Notes: generated from the letters alone by a model not told the origin. DNA of 64,000 nucleotides from Acerihabitans arboris (GCF_010131535.1 NZ_WUBS01000014.1:1-64000), one strand, 5' to 3'. Counted from the stretch's first letter, positions 20,001-30,724 are shown. A program made the numbers and translations.

Positions 20001-20434
20001 TTGCCTTGATACAACGGGTGCTACGCGCGGAGGTCGCCATCGAGGGTGACAGCGTTGGGGCCATCGGTCCCGGATTATTGATCCTGTTGGGCGTCGAGCG
20101 GGATGACGACAGGCAAAAGGCGGCAAAGCTATGTGAGCGCGTTTTAGCCTACCGGATATTCGGCGATCGGCAGGGTAAAATGAACCTTGATGTTCGTCAG
20201 GCCGGCGGTAGCGTGCTGGTGGTATCACAGTTCACGCTGGCGGCGGAAACCGATAAGGGGCTGCGTCCCGGCTTCTCGCGCGCCGCGCCGCCGGAGCTTG
20301 CTGAACAATTGTATGCGTATTTTAACCACTGCTGCCGTCAGGCGGATATCAGGACCGAGACCGGCCGCTTTGCTGCGGATATGCAGGTCTCGCTGGTTAA
20401 TGACGGCCCGGTGACCTTTTGGCTTCAGGTTTGA
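19997..20434 (+). CDS. dtd: D-aminoacyl-tRNA deacylase
   Basis: A 145-residue enzyme that removes D-amino acids (and glycine from tRNA-Ala) wrongly loaded on tRNA. The two cross-subunit active-site motifs are [12 protein letters not shown] and NDGPVTFWL (NxGPxT), and the chain starts [13 protein letters not shown]. The ATG at 19997 overlaps the yihY stop by four bases; an in-frame start upstream lies inside yihY. Length is the family standard. Confidence 0.96.
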   Translation: MIALIQRVLRAEVAIEGDSVGAIGPGLLILLGVERDDDRQKAAKLCERVLAYRIFGDRQGKMNLDVRQAGGSVLVVSQFTLAAETDKGLRPGFSRAAPPELAEQLYAYFNHCCRQADIRTETGRFAADMQVSLVNDGPVTFWLQV

Positions 20435-20466
20435 GACGTTAAAGACCTTAAAAGAGAGAATATGGC

Positions 20467-21408
20467 ATGTATCACCTGCGCGTTCCCCACACCGAAAAAG
20501 AGCTAAGCGACTACTATCAGTTCCGCTGGGAAATGTTACGCAAGCCGTTGCATCAGCCGCAAGGCTCCGAAAGGGATGCCTATGACGCGATGGCGCATCA
20601 CCAGATGGTGGTTGATGAGGATGGCAGGCCGGTGGCCATTGGCCGGCTGTATATTAACGCCGACAACGAAGCCTCCATCAGATTCCTGGCAGTGGATCCG
20701 CAGGTGCAGGATAAGGGCCTGGGCACCCTGGTGGCCATGACGCTGGAATCGGTGGCCCGCCAGGAAGGAGTGAAACGCGTAGTCTGCAGCGCGCGCGAGG
20801 ACGCGGTGGATTTTTTTGCCAAGCTGGGGTTCATTAATCAGGGCGAAATCATGGTGCCGTCCACCACGCCGATACGCCATTTTTTGATGATCAAGCCTAT
20901 TGTGACGCTGGATGATATCCTGCACCGTCCGGACTGGTGCGGCCAATTGCAGCAGGCCTGGTATCAGCATATCCCGCTTAGTGAAAAGATGGGCGTGCGC
21001 ATCAGCCAGTACACCGGCCAGAAGTTTATGACCACCATGCCTGAAACCGGTAACCAGAACCCTCATCATACCCTGTTTGCCGGCAGCCTGTTTTCACTGG
21101 CGACCCTGACCGGCTGGGGCCTGATATGGCTATTGTTGCGCGAGCGCCAGCTGGGCGGCACCATTATCCTGGCCGATGCCCATATCCGCTATCTCACCCC
21201 GGTGACCGGCCGCCCCTGCGCCGTGGCGGATTTGAGCTCCCTGAGCGGGGATCTCGACCGTTTGGCGCGCGGACGTAAGGCGCGGGTACAGCTTGAGGTG
21301 GAATTATTTGGCAACGAGGATAAGGGCGCTATCTTCAGGGGCGTCTACCTGGTGCTGCCCCCCGCGCCGGATAAACCGCTGGAGCGCGGCGGATCCCAGG
21401 CCGGTTAA
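20467..21408 (+). CDS. fabY: FabY/YiiD: GNAT acetyltransferase-thioesterase-like fusion
   Basis: A 313-residue fusion protein. Residues 1-150 form a GNAT acetyltransferase domain ([22 protein letters not shown] carries the acetyl-CoA loop). Residues 165-305 form a hot-dog thioesterase-like YiiD_C domain with [22 protein letters not shown]. coli YiiD, renamed FabY, is linked to initiation of fatty acid synthesis. It follows dtd by 32 bases and is convergent with yicH. Confidence 0.88.
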   Translation: MYHLRVPHTEKELSDYYQFRWEMLRKPLHQPQGSERDAYDAMAHHQMVVDEDGRPVAIGRLYINADNEASIRFLAVDPQVQDKGLGTLVAMTLESVARQEGVKRVVCSAREDAVDFFAKLGFINQGEIMVPSTTPIRHFLMIKPIVTLDDILHRPDWCGQLQQAWYQHIPLSEKMGVRISQYTGQKFMTTMPETGNQNPHHTLFAGSLFSLATLTGWGLIWLLLRERQLGGTIILADAHIRYLTPVTGRPCAVADLSSLSGDLDRLARGRKARVQLEVELFGNEDKGAIFRGVYLVLPPAPDKPLERGGSQAG

Positions 21409-21473
21409 GCCGGTTCCAGACCGCTGACGAACCTGCATAACTATTTGAAGCGCATGCCCGCAAGCGCTGCCAT

Positions 21474-23162
21474 TTATGGCGCGATCGGCGCCAGATCCCC
21501 GTTGACCATGGTTTGATCTACCGTCTGGCCCTGCGCGTTCAGCGCATGCAGCCTGCCGTTAAGGGAGGGCTTAAACAGCGCATTGGCGGGCATTTTACCT
21601 GTCAGCGTTAACTGCACATTACCGTTGCCCGGCAACGGCGCCATGGGCCATCCCCAGCGCTGCAATACGGTTAACGGCACCGCCCTGCCATTCAGGCTCA
21701 GCGTAAATCCCCGTTCTGCCTGCTGGTTAACCACCGCCGTCGCCTCGAACAATCCCTCGCCGGCAAAGGCGCTGAGCTCGGTAATGGCAATCTTGCCCCG
21801 ATCGGCGGTTAACGCCAGCGACGGGCGCCGGACATCAATTTTATTAAAAGTGGCGTCGCTGCCGTTAAGGTTGAGGCTGCCGGACCAGACGCCCCATTGA
21901 TGATCACGCGCCAATACCAGGTTTTTACCGTAGCCGTCGAGTGCGGTGATTTGAAACGGAAACGCGGGATTAATATCAATCAGCAGATTGCGGTTGGCGG
22001 TAAATTTATCCACCTGCACCTCGGCAAGCCAGGAAGGCAAGGGCTGCAGCCAGCTGTCCAGCCATTGTCCGGGCAAGGTGTATTCCAATCCAGCCACCAT
22101 GAAATCATCCAGCTCCAGACGCTGGCCGTCGCGCTGCCAGCGGCCCGAGGTGCGCATCAGCCCCCCCTGCCAGCGTCCGCTGAACTGGCGTATTTCAATA
22201 CCCTGCGGGGACAGGGTCATATTGGCTATCGGATCGTTTAAATGCACGGCGCCGTTAATCAGGTCGCTGGCATTAAACGACAGGGCGCCGTCGTCCGACG
22301 ACCAGTCGCCATCCTGAAAGGTGATGTTGCGCAGGGTCAAATCCAGGTCGCTAAAGGCCCAGTTCTTGCCTTCCATGCGCGCATCGATCAAATCAAAGCG
22401 ATGGATGGTAATTTTAGGGACTTCCGACAGCTGGCGCAGGAACTCATCCAGGCTTTGCGCGGTTTGCATGCGTACATTGCTCAGGCGCAGGTTATCCACC
22501 TGCCAGGCGCCGTCTTCGTCACGTCGGGCATTACCGGTTAATTCCCCCTGGGACAGATCGGCCCCCAGGTTGTCCAGCCGCAGTTGGTTATTATTGATTT
22601 CGCCCTGCACCAGCACGTTTTCCGCCGGAATGCCGTTAAGGGTCAGGGAGCGGGCGCTAATTTGGAAACGGGAATTTCGCCCCAGCGGAAAGCCGGTTTC
22701 CGGTTTCCAGGGGGTAATGCCGGCATTGACGTTTTGGCCGTTAAGCTCCCAGCCCCCGTAGGGGGACTGGATGGCCATACCGTTCAGTTGCAGGACGTCC
22801 GCTTCCAGCGGGAATGCCAGCGAAGCGGGATCCAGGTTCAGGGTGCCGTCCTGCAGCTGGATGCGGTAGAAATGATAAGGGTCGGTGAATTGACGCACGC
22901 TGAAACCGGCCACCAGTCGTTTGGCGACCAGGGTAGCCCGGCGTTCTTTTTGTCCGAAGGAGATGTTGTCGAAATAAATTTCGCTCGGATCGGACCAGCT
23001 ATGGGTGATTTTATTCAAGGACAGCTGGTAATCGCTGTGCTGGGTGACCAACCGGCCAACCCAGCCGGCGCCCCAGGTGGTTTGCAGCAACACGTAGATC
23101 AGGACGATTATCAATAGCACTATCAAAAGTATTGATAACAAGAGTTTCCCAATAAATTTCAT
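21474..23162 (-). CDS. yicH: AsmA family protein YicH
   Basis: A 562-residue envelope protein of the AsmA/DUF748 group. It has one N-terminal membrane anchor (LLLSILLIVLLIIVLIYVLLQ) and a long periplasmic beta-rich region with repeats such as LDNLGADLSQGELTGNA and LDDFMVAGLEYTLPGQW. AsmA-type proteins are thought to move or organise lipids between the membranes; the exact job of YicH is not known. It lies next to xanP, as in E. coli. The ATG at 23162 begins MKFIGKLLL. Confidence 0.87.
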   Translation of the reverse strand: MKFIGKLLLSILLIVLLIIVLIYVLLQTTWGAGWVGRLVTQHSDYQLSLNKITHSWSDPSEIYFDNISFGQKERRATLVAKRLVAGFSVRQFTDPYHFYRIQLQDGTLNLDPASLAFPLEADVLQLNGMAIQSPYGGWELNGQNVNAGITPWKPETGFPLGRNSRFQISARSLTLNGIPAENVLVQGEINNNQLRLDNLGADLSQGELTGNARRDEDGAWQVDNLRLSNVRMQTAQSLDEFLRQLSEVPKITIHRFDLIDARMEGKNWAFSDLDLTLRNITFQDGDWSSDDGALSFNASDLINGAVHLNDPIANMTLSPQGIEIRQFSGRWQGGLMRTSGRWQRDGQRLELDDFMVAGLEYTLPGQWLDSWLQPLPSWLAEVQVDKFTANRNLLIDINPAFPFQITALDGYGKNLVLARDHQWGVWSGSLNLNGSDATFNKIDVRRPSLALTADRGKIAITELSAFAGEGLFEATAVVNQQAERGFTLSLNGRAVPLTVLQRWGWPMAPLPGNGNVQLTLTGKMPANALFKPSLNGRLHALNAQGQTVDQTMVNGDLAPIAP

Positions 23163-23245
23163 TGCTCAAATCCATCGCTGTCATAAAGGTTACCCTGTTT
23201 ATGCCGTAATTAACGGGGCTTCTCAATAGCCAATGTGCTTCAGGT

Positions 23246-23275
23246 AAAAAAAAGCCGCCGTATTGATACGGCGGC
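23246..23275 (-). terminator. Terminator after xanP
   Basis: A perfect GC-rich stem (GCCGCCGTAT / ATACGGCGGC) followed on the minus strand by eight T, 20 bases after the xanP stop. Confidence 0.9.
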
Positions 23276-23298
23276 CGCATAAATTGATAGCCAACTAT

Positions 23299-24684
23299 TC
23301 AATTGCGCTCGGGTGGGAACAGCAAATTCAAGATGATGGCGGTAATGCCGCCGGCGGCAATGCCGGAGGACATCAGGGTTTTCAGCCACTGCGGCGCGAA
23401 TTGCAGAATCAGCGGCTGCTGCGACACGCCCAGCCCTACCGCCAGCGATAGGGCGATAATCATAATGGCGCGGCGATTAAGCCGTTCACGGGAAACGATA
23501 CGCACGCCGGACGCGGCAATGGTGCCGAACATGACGATGGTCGCGCCGCCCAGCACCGGCTCGGGGATATTCTGCACAAAACCGCTGACCGCCGGGAACA
23601 ACCCCAGCGCTATCAGCATCAGCGACACCACGAAGCCCACGTAACGGCTGGCCACGCCGGTCAGCTGGATGACGCCGTTGTTCTGGCCGAAACAAGAGTT
23701 CGGGAAGGTATTAAACACGGCGGACAGCATGGAGTTCAGGCCGTTGGCCAACACGCCGCCCTTCAGGCGCCGCATGTAGACGGGGCCGCGCACCGGTTGC
23801 TCCGAAACGTCGGAGGTGGCGGTGATGTCGCCGATGGTTTCCAGCGACGTGACCATAAATACCAACATCAGCGGGATCAGCAGGTCCCAGTCAAAACCCA
23901 GGCCATAATACAGCGGGGTCGGCACCATGATGAGGGATTGCGCCGGCGCGGGGACGGTGTCCGGCAGCATGCCCATCATCCAGGCCGCCAGATAGCCCAC
24001 CGCCATGGCGATCACCAGCGAGGCGACCCGCAGGTAAGGGTTGCGCTGGCGATTGAGCAGGATGATGACCAGCAGCACCACGCCCGCCAGCAGCAGGTTT
24101 TTGGGCGCGCCGAAGGTATGGTCGCCCATGGCGGCGAAGCCGCCGCCGATGGAGGTCAATCCGACCTGGATCAGCGAAATGCCGATGATCATCACCACGA
24201 TACCCGATACCAGCGGGGTAATAATGCGCCGGGCCAGATGCAGCACCCTGGATAACAGTATTTCGGTGCAGGACGCCACCATCAGGGTGCCGAACAGGGC
24301 CGCCATCATGCTGGGCACATCGGCGCCGCCGTTCTTCAGCGCCAGGCCACCCATGATAAGTGGCGTAACGAAGTTAAAGCTGGTGCCCTGGATCGACAGC
24401 AGGCCCGAACCCACCGGCCCCCAGGTCTTGATTTGCAGTATCGAGGCCAGGCCGGAGGCAAATAGCGACATGCTGATGATATGTTGCGTATCCTGCGCCG
24501 GTAATCCCAGCGCCTGGCAAATCAACAGACCGGGCGTAATGACGGCGACAAACATGGCCAGCAGATGTTGGCAGGCGGCAAACAGGGTTTCCGCCAGGGG
24601 TGGGCGATCGTCGAGATGATAAATCAGTTCGCTTTTGGCAACGGGAATCGGCGCGTCATCGACTTCTGAGGCTGGCATGGTCAT
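23299..24684 (-). CDS. xanP: Xanthine:H+ symporter XanP
   Basis: A 461-residue inner-membrane transporter of the nucleobase-ascorbate family (NCS2/NAT). It is nearly collinear with E. coli XanP: the family motif [21 protein letters not shown], the substrate-site segments [14 protein letters not shown] and [18 protein letters not shown], and about 14 hydrophobic spans. It imports xanthine. The ATG at 24684 has AGGAAA about ten bases upstream; the ATG six bases further in is a close alternative. A PurR-type operator lies about 55 bases upstream. Confidence 0.94.
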   Translation of the reverse strand: MTMPASEVDDAPIPVAKSELIYHLDDRPPLAETLFAACQHLLAMFVAVITPGLLICQALGLPAQDTQHIISMSLFASGLASILQIKTWGPVGSGLLSIQGTSFNFVTPLIMGGLALKNGGADVPSMMAALFGTLMVASCTEILLSRVLHLARRIITPLVSGIVVMIIGISLIQVGLTSIGGGFAAMGDHTFGAPKNLLLAGVVLLVIILLNRQRNPYLRVASLVIAMAVGYLAAWMMGMLPDTVPAPAQSLIMVPTPLYYGLGFDWDLLIPLMLVFMVTSLETIGDITATSDVSEQPVRGPVYMRRLKGGVLANGLNSMLSAVFNTFPNSCFGQNNGVIQLTGVASRYVGFVVSLMLIALGLFPAVSGFVQNIPEPVLGGATIVMFGTIAASGVRIVSRERLNRRAIMIIALSLAVGLGVSQQPLILQFAPQWLKTLMSSGIAAGGITAIILNLLFPPERN

Positions 24685-24738
24685 GTTGGGATGCTTTCCT
24701 GGGCGGCAAAGGAGGCATTTTAATCATCCTGCTTTTAA

Positions 24739-24754
24739 AAGCAAACGATTGCAC
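24739..24754 (-). promoter_or_regulatory. PurR operator-like site before xanP
   Basis: AAGCAAACGATTGCAC agrees with the PurR consensus (ANGCAANCGNTTNCNT) at 11 of 12 fixed positions. It sits about 55 bases upstream of xanP, so repression by PurR with hypoxanthine or guanine is likely (inference). Confidence 0.65.
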
Positions 24755-24922
24755 CTAACCTTCATCTCCGCCGGTTGATATAGGTCAATGCCGACGCATA
24801 TTCTCCCCCGGCCGTCCGCGGGCATGGCAGCTTATCGCCCGCTCCGGCCGCGCGAAGGAAATTACATCCGCCCCAGGCGCTTATATTGAGCGCGCGATCG
24901 GCGCGGGGTAGATAAATTTGCC

Positions 24923-27007
24923 TCAGGCATTGGTATAACGCACGCGCTCCGGCATCCAGCGCTCGATCAGCGCCTGGGCGGATTCGGGATAGGTTTGGTG
25001 GATATGCCGCGCCAGCCGCTGCACTTCCGGGATCATGGCCTGGTCGCGCAGCAGGTCCGCCACTTTGAATTCCGCATTGCCGGTCTGGCGGGTGCCCAGC
25101 AGTTCACCGGGTCCCCGAATCTCCAAATCCTGCTGGGCAATGATAAAACCGTCATTGGTATCCCTTAACACCTGCAATCGCCGTTGCGCGGTCTTGCTCA
25201 GCGGCGATTTGTACAACAGCACGCAGTGGGAGGCCACCGCGCCGCGTCCCACGCGTCCGCGCAGTTGATGCAGCTGCGCCAGTCCCAGCCGTTCCGGGTT
25301 TTCGATAATCATCAGGCTGGCATTCGGCACGTCGACGCCGACTTCGATCACCGTGGTCGCCACCAACAGTTGCACCTCGCCGGCCTTGAATGCCTGCATG
25401 ATCAGCTGTTTTTCCTGCGACTTCATCCGGCCGTGCACCAGCCCGATGTTCAGTTCCGGCAATGCGGCCTCCAGTCCTTCCCAGGTGGCCTGCGCCGCCT
25501 GTGCTTCCAGCAGATCGGATTCCTCGATCAAGGTACAGACCCAATAGGCCTGCCGCTGTTCCTGCAAACAGGCTTGCCGGACCCGCTGGATAATATCCTC
25601 GCGCCGGGTGTCCGGGATGGCCACCGTGGTTACCGGCGTACGGCCGGGAGGCAATTCATCGATGACCGAGGTATCCAGATCGGCATAGGCGGTCATGGCC
25701 AGCGTACGGGGGATCGGAGTGGCGGTCATGATCAACTGGTGGGGGTGGAATCCTTGCGCCAGGCCCTTTTCCCACAGCGCCAGGCGCTGGTGCACGCCGA
25801 AGCGGTGCTGCTCGTCGATAATCACCAGCGCCAGCCCGGAGAATTGCACCTGCTCCTGGAAAATCGCATGGGTGCCCACCACCATGGACACGGCGCCGGC
25901 GGCGATGGCATCCTGCTGGGCAATGCGCGCCTTGCCCTTTTGTTTGCCGGCCAGCCAGCCTACTTCAATACCCAGCGGCTCAAACCAGTTACGGAAGGTC
26001 TGCGCGTGCTGTTCGGCCAGCAGCTCGGTCGGCGCCATCAATGCCACCTGTTTGCCCTGGGCAATGGCCCGCAGCGCCGCCAGGGCCGACACCAATGTTT
26101 TGCCCGAGCCGACGTCGCCCTGCACCAAACGCATCATCGGCACCGGCTGCGCCAGGTCGCGCTCGATTTCATTCACTACCCGTTGCTGCGCGCCGGTCGG
26201 GGCAAAGGGCAGCAGGCCCAGGAATTGTTGCTTAAGATGATGATCGGCGGTGAGCGCCAGCGCCAGGTCCTTGCGCACCCCGGCCCGCACCGCCAGCATA
26301 CTGAGATTATGGGCCAGCAGTTCTTCCAGGATCAGCCGTCTTTGCGCCGGGTGTTTGCCCAGCTCCAGATCGGCGAGTGAAATGTCCGGCGCGGGGCGGT
26401 GCAGCGTACGCAGGGCATCGGGCAGGCTTATCAGGCCCCGGCACAGCTCCGGCGGCAGCAGTTCGGCAATCGGGCAGGTATCGAGCAGCGTCAGCGCCTG
26501 ATCCGTCAGGCTGCGCAGCGTTGCCTGGCGCACGCCTTCGGTGGTGGGATATACCGGGGTCAACGAGGGTTCAAGCGCGACATCGTCCCGATCGCCGAGC
26601 ACATGGTATTCCGGATGGATGATTTCGGCGCCCTGCTGGCCGCGGCGAATTTCACCATAGGCGGTGACGCGCCTGCCTGGGGCAAGGCTGTTTTTCATCG
26701 CGGCGTTGAAGTTAAAGAAACGCAGGGTAATCATGCCGCTGTCGTCGCGCATGCGGCAGGTCAGCATGCGCCGCCGGCCGAAGCTGATATCACAGGCCAG
26801 CACTTCGCCCTGCACGGTGACAAACATGCCGGGCAGCGCATCGTTAATCGGGTATAGGCGGGTACGATCCTCGTAGCGCGAGGGTAGATGCAGCAACAGG
26901 TCCTGCAGGTTTTCCAGGCCAAGCCGCGCAAGTTTTGCCGACTGGGCGGGGCCGACCCCTGAAAGCGAACTCAGCGGTATGGCATTCAGCAGACGGCCTT
27001 CCATCAT
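24923..27007 (-). CDS. recG: ATP-dependent DNA helicase RecG
   Basis: A 694-residue branch-migrating helicase that remodels stalled replication forks and Holliday junctions. The N-terminal wedge/OB domain (residues 1-170) starts MMEGRLLNAIPLSSLSGVG. Walker A is QGDVGSGKT, the DEAH-like box is IIDEQHRFG, motif III MTATPIPRTLA, and motif VI LHQLRGRVGRG. The ATG at 27007 has GGAG 7 bases upstream; the next ATG would also fit. It ends the gmk-rpoZ-spoT-recG run; trmH, normally between spoT and recG, is absent. Confidence 0.96.
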   Translation of the reverse strand: MMEGRLLNAIPLSSLSGVGPAQSAKLARLGLENLQDLLLHLPSRYEDRTRLYPINDALPGMFVTVQGEVLACDISFGRRRMLTCRMRDDSGMITLRFFNFNAAMKNSLAPGRRVTAYGEIRRGQQGAEIIHPEYHVLGDRDDVALEPSLTPVYPTTEGVRQATLRSLTDQALTLLDTCPIAELLPPELCRGLISLPDALRTLHRPAPDISLADLELGKHPAQRRLILEELLAHNLSMLAVRAGVRKDLALALTADHHLKQQFLGLLPFAPTGAQQRVVNEIERDLAQPVPMMRLVQGDVGSGKTLVSALAALRAIAQGKQVALMAPTELLAEQHAQTFRNWFEPLGIEVGWLAGKQKGKARIAQQDAIAAGAVSMVVGTHAIFQEQVQFSGLALVIIDEQHRFGVHQRLALWEKGLAQGFHPHQLIMTATPIPRTLAMTAYADLDTSVIDELPPGRTPVTTVAIPDTRREDIIQRVRQACLQEQRQAYWVCTLIEESDLLEAQAAQATWEGLEAALPELNIGLVHGRMKSQEKQLIMQAFKAGEVQLLVATTVIEVGVDVPNASLMIIENPERLGLAQLHQLRGRVGRGAVASHCVLLYKSPLSKTAQRRLQVLRDTNDGFIIAQQDLEIRGPGELLGTRQTGNAEFKVADLLRDQAMIPEVQRLARHIHQTYPESAQALIERWMPERVRYTNA

Positions 27008-27084
27008 TTCAGCACTCCGTGGCAGGTAAACTGGCCCGCAATGGCGGAACGGCCGTGATGTCGCGCCAGTTGGCGGCCAGGACG

Positions 27085-29202
27085 TTAGTTGCGGTTACGG
27101 GTGACCCGTATCACATCCGGCATAACGCGTATTTTACGCATAATATTCGCCAGATGGACACGGTCGCGCACGGTCAGGCGAATAAACGCGCTGTAGACCC
27201 GCCCGTCTTTCTCTTCGGTGTTCAGACTCTGGATATTGGAGTCGGCGGCATTGATCGCCGCAGTCAGGTTGGCCAACGCGCCCTGGTGATTAAACATATC
27301 CGCTTTAATCTCGGCGATAAACTCCTGCTCGGTATCCAGATCCCACTCCACCGCCATGAATTTTTCCGCTTCTTTTTGGTAGCCGCGGATATTGCGGCAG
27401 GATTCATGGTGCACCACCAGCCCTTTGCCCGGGCTGACATGGGCGATAATCGGATCGCCGGGAATAGGGCGGCAGCATTTGGCGAAGGTGATAAGCACCC
27501 CTTCCGCGCCTTTGATCGGCAGGGTCTTGGGGCCTGGGACGGCGGTGCCGGTCGGCGTCATATTGGACTGATCGCCCTGGAGATTACGGGCAATCACCAC
27601 GCTCATGGCATTGCCCAGGCCGATTTCCGCCAGCAGATCGTCCAGGGTGGCCAGTTTCATCCGGTCCAGCTCATGCTGGATATTTTCCGGCGGAACTTCG
27701 GCCAGTTTACGGCTGCCGCCGAGCGCGTGGTTTAATAATCGCCGGCCTAAGCTTACCGAGTCATCGCGCTTAAGGTTTTTCAACATCTGGCGGATTTTGG
27801 CACGCGCCTTGGAGCTGACGACAAAATTCAGCCAGGCGGCATTGGGCCGGGCGCCGGGGGCGGTAATGATTTCCACCGCCTGCCCGCTGGTCAGGGCCTG
27901 GGACAAGGGATAAGGCTGCCTGTCGACCCTGGCGCCGACGCAGGCGTGGCCGATATCGGTGTGCACCGCATAAGCGAAGTCCACCGGCGTGGCGCCGGCC
28001 GGCAGCTCGACGATACGACCTTCCGGGGTAAATACATAAATTTCGTCCGGAAACAGATCGGACTTAACGCTTTCAATAAATTCAAACGAGCTGCCGGCGC
28101 TTTGCTGTAGCTCCAGCAGGCTTTGCATCCAGCGCTGCGCGCGGATCTGCGCCGTGGTGCCGGTTTCACCCTGTTCTTTATACGCCCAGTGCGCCGCCAC
28201 CCCCATTTCCGCCATCTGGTCCATGTCCTCGGTGCGGATTTGCACTTCCACCGGCACGCCATGGGGGCCTATCATCGAGGTGTGCAATGATTGATAGCCG
28301 TTGGCCTTGGGAATGGCGATATAATCCTTCACCCGGCCGGGGCGCGGTTTATACAGGCTATGCATCTGCCCCAGCACCCGGTAGCAGGTGTCCACTTCGC
28401 CGACGATAACCCGGAAGGCGTAGATATCCATAATGGAGTGAAAGCGCTGCTCTTTCAGATGCATCTTGCAGTAGATAGAGTAAAGGTGCTTTTCGCGCCC
28501 GCTGACGCGGCAGGGGATACCCGCTTCGGTCAGCCGTCCTTCGATTTCCGCCAGAATTTTCTGGATCATCTCTTTACGGTTGCCGCGCGCGGCCTTGACC
28601 ACTTCCTTGATAACCCGGTAGCGGTTGGGATACAGCGCCTCGAAGCCCAGCTCCTCAAGTTCGGTCTTGAGATGATGGATGCCCAGCCGATGGGCCAGCG
28701 GGCTGTAAATTTCGAGGGTTTCACGGGCAATGCGGCGGCGTTTATCCGGACGCAGGGCGCCGAGGGTGCGCATATTGTGGGTGCGGTCGGCAAGTTTGAT
28801 CAGCACGACGCGGATATCCTGCACCATGGCCATGATCATTTTGCGGAAGTTTTCCGCCTGGGCTTCTTTCTTGTCGCGGAACTTCAGCTTATCAAGTTTG
28901 GAAACGCCTTCGACCAGTTCGGCCACGCTTTTACCGAACAGCTGTTCCATGTCCTGGTAAGTGGCCGGCGTATCCTCAATTACATCATGCAGCAGCGCCG
29001 CCATCAGCGTTTCATGATCGAGACGCATCTCGGCCAGGATACAGGCCACGGCAACCGGATGGGTGATGTAAGGCTCGCCGCTGGAGCGTGACTGTCCCTC
29101 GTGGGCATCACGGGCGACAAGATATGCCTGCCGGAGGAGTTTGATCTGATCCTCGGGCAGGTATCGTTGAATCAATAGATTCAGGCTTTCAAACAGATAC
29201 AA
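27085..29202 (-). CDS. spoT: Bifunctional (p)ppGpp synthetase II / hydrolase SpoT
   Basis: A 705-residue enzyme that makes and degrades the alarmone (p)ppGpp. The HD hydrolase domain carries HPVAVACILAEM, LLHDVIEDT and DRTHNMRTL. The synthetase domain (GREKHLYSIYCKM, AFRVIV, KDYIAIPKANGYQSLHT) follows, then TGS (VYVFTP-like IYVFTPEGRIVELP) and a C-terminal ACT domain ending VTRNRN. The ATG at 29202 lies 20 bases after rpoZ. Full length. Confidence 0.97.
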   Translation of the reverse strand: MYLFESLNLLIQRYLPEDQIKLLRQAYLVARDAHEGQSRSSGEPYITHPVAVACILAEMRLDHETLMAALLHDVIEDTPATYQDMEQLFGKSVAELVEGVSKLDKLKFRDKKEAQAENFRKMIMAMVQDIRVVLIKLADRTHNMRTLGALRPDKRRRIARETLEIYSPLAHRLGIHHLKTELEELGFEALYPNRYRVIKEVVKAARGNRKEMIQKILAEIEGRLTEAGIPCRVSGREKHLYSIYCKMHLKEQRFHSIMDIYAFRVIVGEVDTCYRVLGQMHSLYKPRPGRVKDYIAIPKANGYQSLHTSMIGPHGVPVEVQIRTEDMDQMAEMGVAAHWAYKEQGETGTTAQIRAQRWMQSLLELQQSAGSSFEFIESVKSDLFPDEIYVFTPEGRIVELPAGATPVDFAYAVHTDIGHACVGARVDRQPYPLSQALTSGQAVEIITAPGARPNAAWLNFVVSSKARAKIRQMLKNLKRDDSVSLGRRLLNHALGGSRKLAEVPPENIQHELDRMKLATLDDLLAEIGLGNAMSVVIARNLQGDQSNMTPTGTAVPGPKTLPIKGAEGVLITFAKCCRPIPGDPIIAHVSPGKGLVVHHESCRNIRGYQKEAEKFMAVEWDLDTEQEFIAEIKADMFNHQGALANLTAAINAADSNIQSLNTEEKDGRVYSAFIRLTVRDRVHLANIMRKIRVMPDVIRVTRNRN

Positions 29203-29222
29203 TTGTGAACCGTTGTCCGAGT

Positions 29223-29498
29223 TTAGCGACGACCTTCAGCAATCGCGGTAACCGCCTGGATTTCCGCGGCTTCCTGCTCCTGCTGTTCCTGGCGATCCCG
29301 CAAGTCGAGGATCTGATTGGTGATCAGGCCTTCTTCTATTTCACGCAGGGCGATAACGGTAAACTTATCGTTTTCTTCCGCCACCAGGGGATCTTTACCG
29401 CCGACCTGAAGTTGGCGAGCGCGACGGGCAGCGACCAGCACCAGGTCAAAACGGTTACCAATTTTTTCAACGGCGTCTTGTACAGTTACGCGTGCCAT
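29223..29498 (-). CDS. rpoZ: RNA polymerase omega subunit
   Basis: A 91-residue subunit that helps RNA polymerase assemble and forms part of the ppGpp site. The sequence [20 protein letters not shown] is the family hallmark, and ARRARQLQ and [10 protein letters not shown] follow. The ATG at 29498 is used; a start at 29516 would add six residues. It lies between gmk and spoT. Confidence 0.97.
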   Translation of the reverse strand: MARVTVQDAVEKIGNRFDLVLVAARRARQLQVGGKDPLVAEENDKFTVIALREIEEGLITNQILDLRDRQEQQEQEAAEIQAVTAIAEGRR

Positions 29499-29552
29499 AT
29501 GTGAGCTACTCCGCAAATAGAGAAATGACTGGGCATCATACTGAAAGTTGTT

Positions 29553-30176
29553 TCAGTCCGCCAACAGTTTGGTGATTAAAGCGTCATGCCGTAACTTTTG
29601 GCGGCCAAGACGCAGGCGTTCGGCACGGATAATGGTTTTCAAATCCATTAAGGCCGTATTGAATTCGTCATTCACAATCAGATAATCATACTCGGCATAA
29701 TGCGACATTTCAGCCACCGCCTGCGCCATGCGCCGCGCTATGACCTCTTCGCTGTCCTGGCCGCGGCCGCGCAGGCGCCTGTCCAGTTCTTCCCTGGAGG
29801 GGGGCAGCACAAAAATGCTGCGCGCCTGCGGCATCCGCTCACGGATTTGCTGCGCGCCCTGCCAATCGATATCCAGAAAAACATCCACGCCGGTGGATAA
29901 TATCTGTTCGATCGCTTCACGCGAAGTTCCGTAATAATTACCGAAGACATTGGCATATTCCAGAAAGCATTCTTCCCGGATCATGCGCGTAAACTCAGCC
30001 TCGGAAACGAAGAAATAGTGTTCTCCGTGCGTTTCCCCCGGACGTATGGGCCGTGTGGTGTGGGAGATCGATACCTGGGTGTCGTACAGCGGTTGTGTTT
30101 TAAGCAACGCCTGGATCAGGCTTGATTTTCCCGCGCCGCTAGGTGCGGAAACAATGTAGAGCGTACCATGGACCAT
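29553..30176 (-). CDS. gmk: Guanylate kinase
   Basis: A 207-residue enzyme that phosphorylates GMP to GDP. Walker A is [11 protein letters not shown], the GMP-binding lid includes [11 protein letters not shown] and GEHYFFV, and [11 protein letters not shown] follows. It ends KLLAD as in E. coli. Start ATG at 30176 gives [14 protein letters not shown]. It is the first gene of the operon with rpoZ and spoT. Confidence 0.97.
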   Translation of the reverse strand: MVHGTLYIVSAPSGAGKSSLIQALLKTQPLYDTQVSISHTTRPIRPGETHGEHYFFVSEAEFTRMIREECFLEYANVFGNYYGTSREAIEQILSTGVDVFLDIDWQGAQQIRERMPQARSIFVLPPSREELDRRLRGRGQDSEEVIARRMAQAVAEMSHYAEYDYLIVNDEFNTALMDLKTIIRAERLRLGRQKLRHDALITKLLAD

Positions 30177-30724
30177 AGTGGGAATTTTTCGGCTGTAGTT
30201 GATAACGGTAGTTGATAAATCAACATGTGAAGGCGATATCCTGACACATTATACACGGCATTGAGCCATGTTGCAGCTTCCCTCGCAGCCTGGGCGAGGG
30301 TTTTGTGCCGTTGCCGCCGTTAAAATAGACGGCTCCGGTAAAACAACGAGCTCGAAAATAGTAGATGCAGTTTATACTTTTCGGGTATTACATAAATAAA
30401 ATTTAATTGATGTGATGCTAACAATGATTAACAGCTATCATCGACAGCAGATATATAACGGGACAGGGACACCGACCGCCGCTTATATCACCTTGTAGAG
30501 TAATGGTTATTACCGCGAGGACTTAATTTCACCTCGCGCTGCCAGAAGAATCTATTGGCGTATGTTTATCAAGCACGGCTTATATTTCCTGATTCCAGGG
30601 ATGGCTTTCTTCACCAACAAATGACCGCTTGTTGATGAAAAAAGTTTAGCCTTGCTTATGTTTTACGGGTGAACTGGTATACACCACCATTTTAGAATAC
30701 GTCATTCGACTGCTGAAACGGCAA
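30177..30724. other. Gene-free stretch between gmk and the MarR gene
   Basis: I find no credible gene in these 548 bases. It should hold the gmk promoter on the minus strand. A terminator-like + strand hairpin (CCCTCGC, loop AGCCTGG, GCGAGGG, then TTTT; 30280-30304) has no + strand gene in front of it and may be left from a lost neighbour. A stem near 30611-30640 has no T run. Confidence 0.5.

Noticed and set aside
25184-26380. A 398-codon open frame on the + strand opposite recG
   Set aside because: It lies fully antisense to recG, whose frame is confirmed by family motifs; composition bias in GC-rich DNA explains the long open frame.
30611-30640. Stem ACCAACAAA/TTGTTGAT downstream of the MarR gene
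   Set aside because: Imperfect, and the T run is on the wrong side for a minus-strand terminator.
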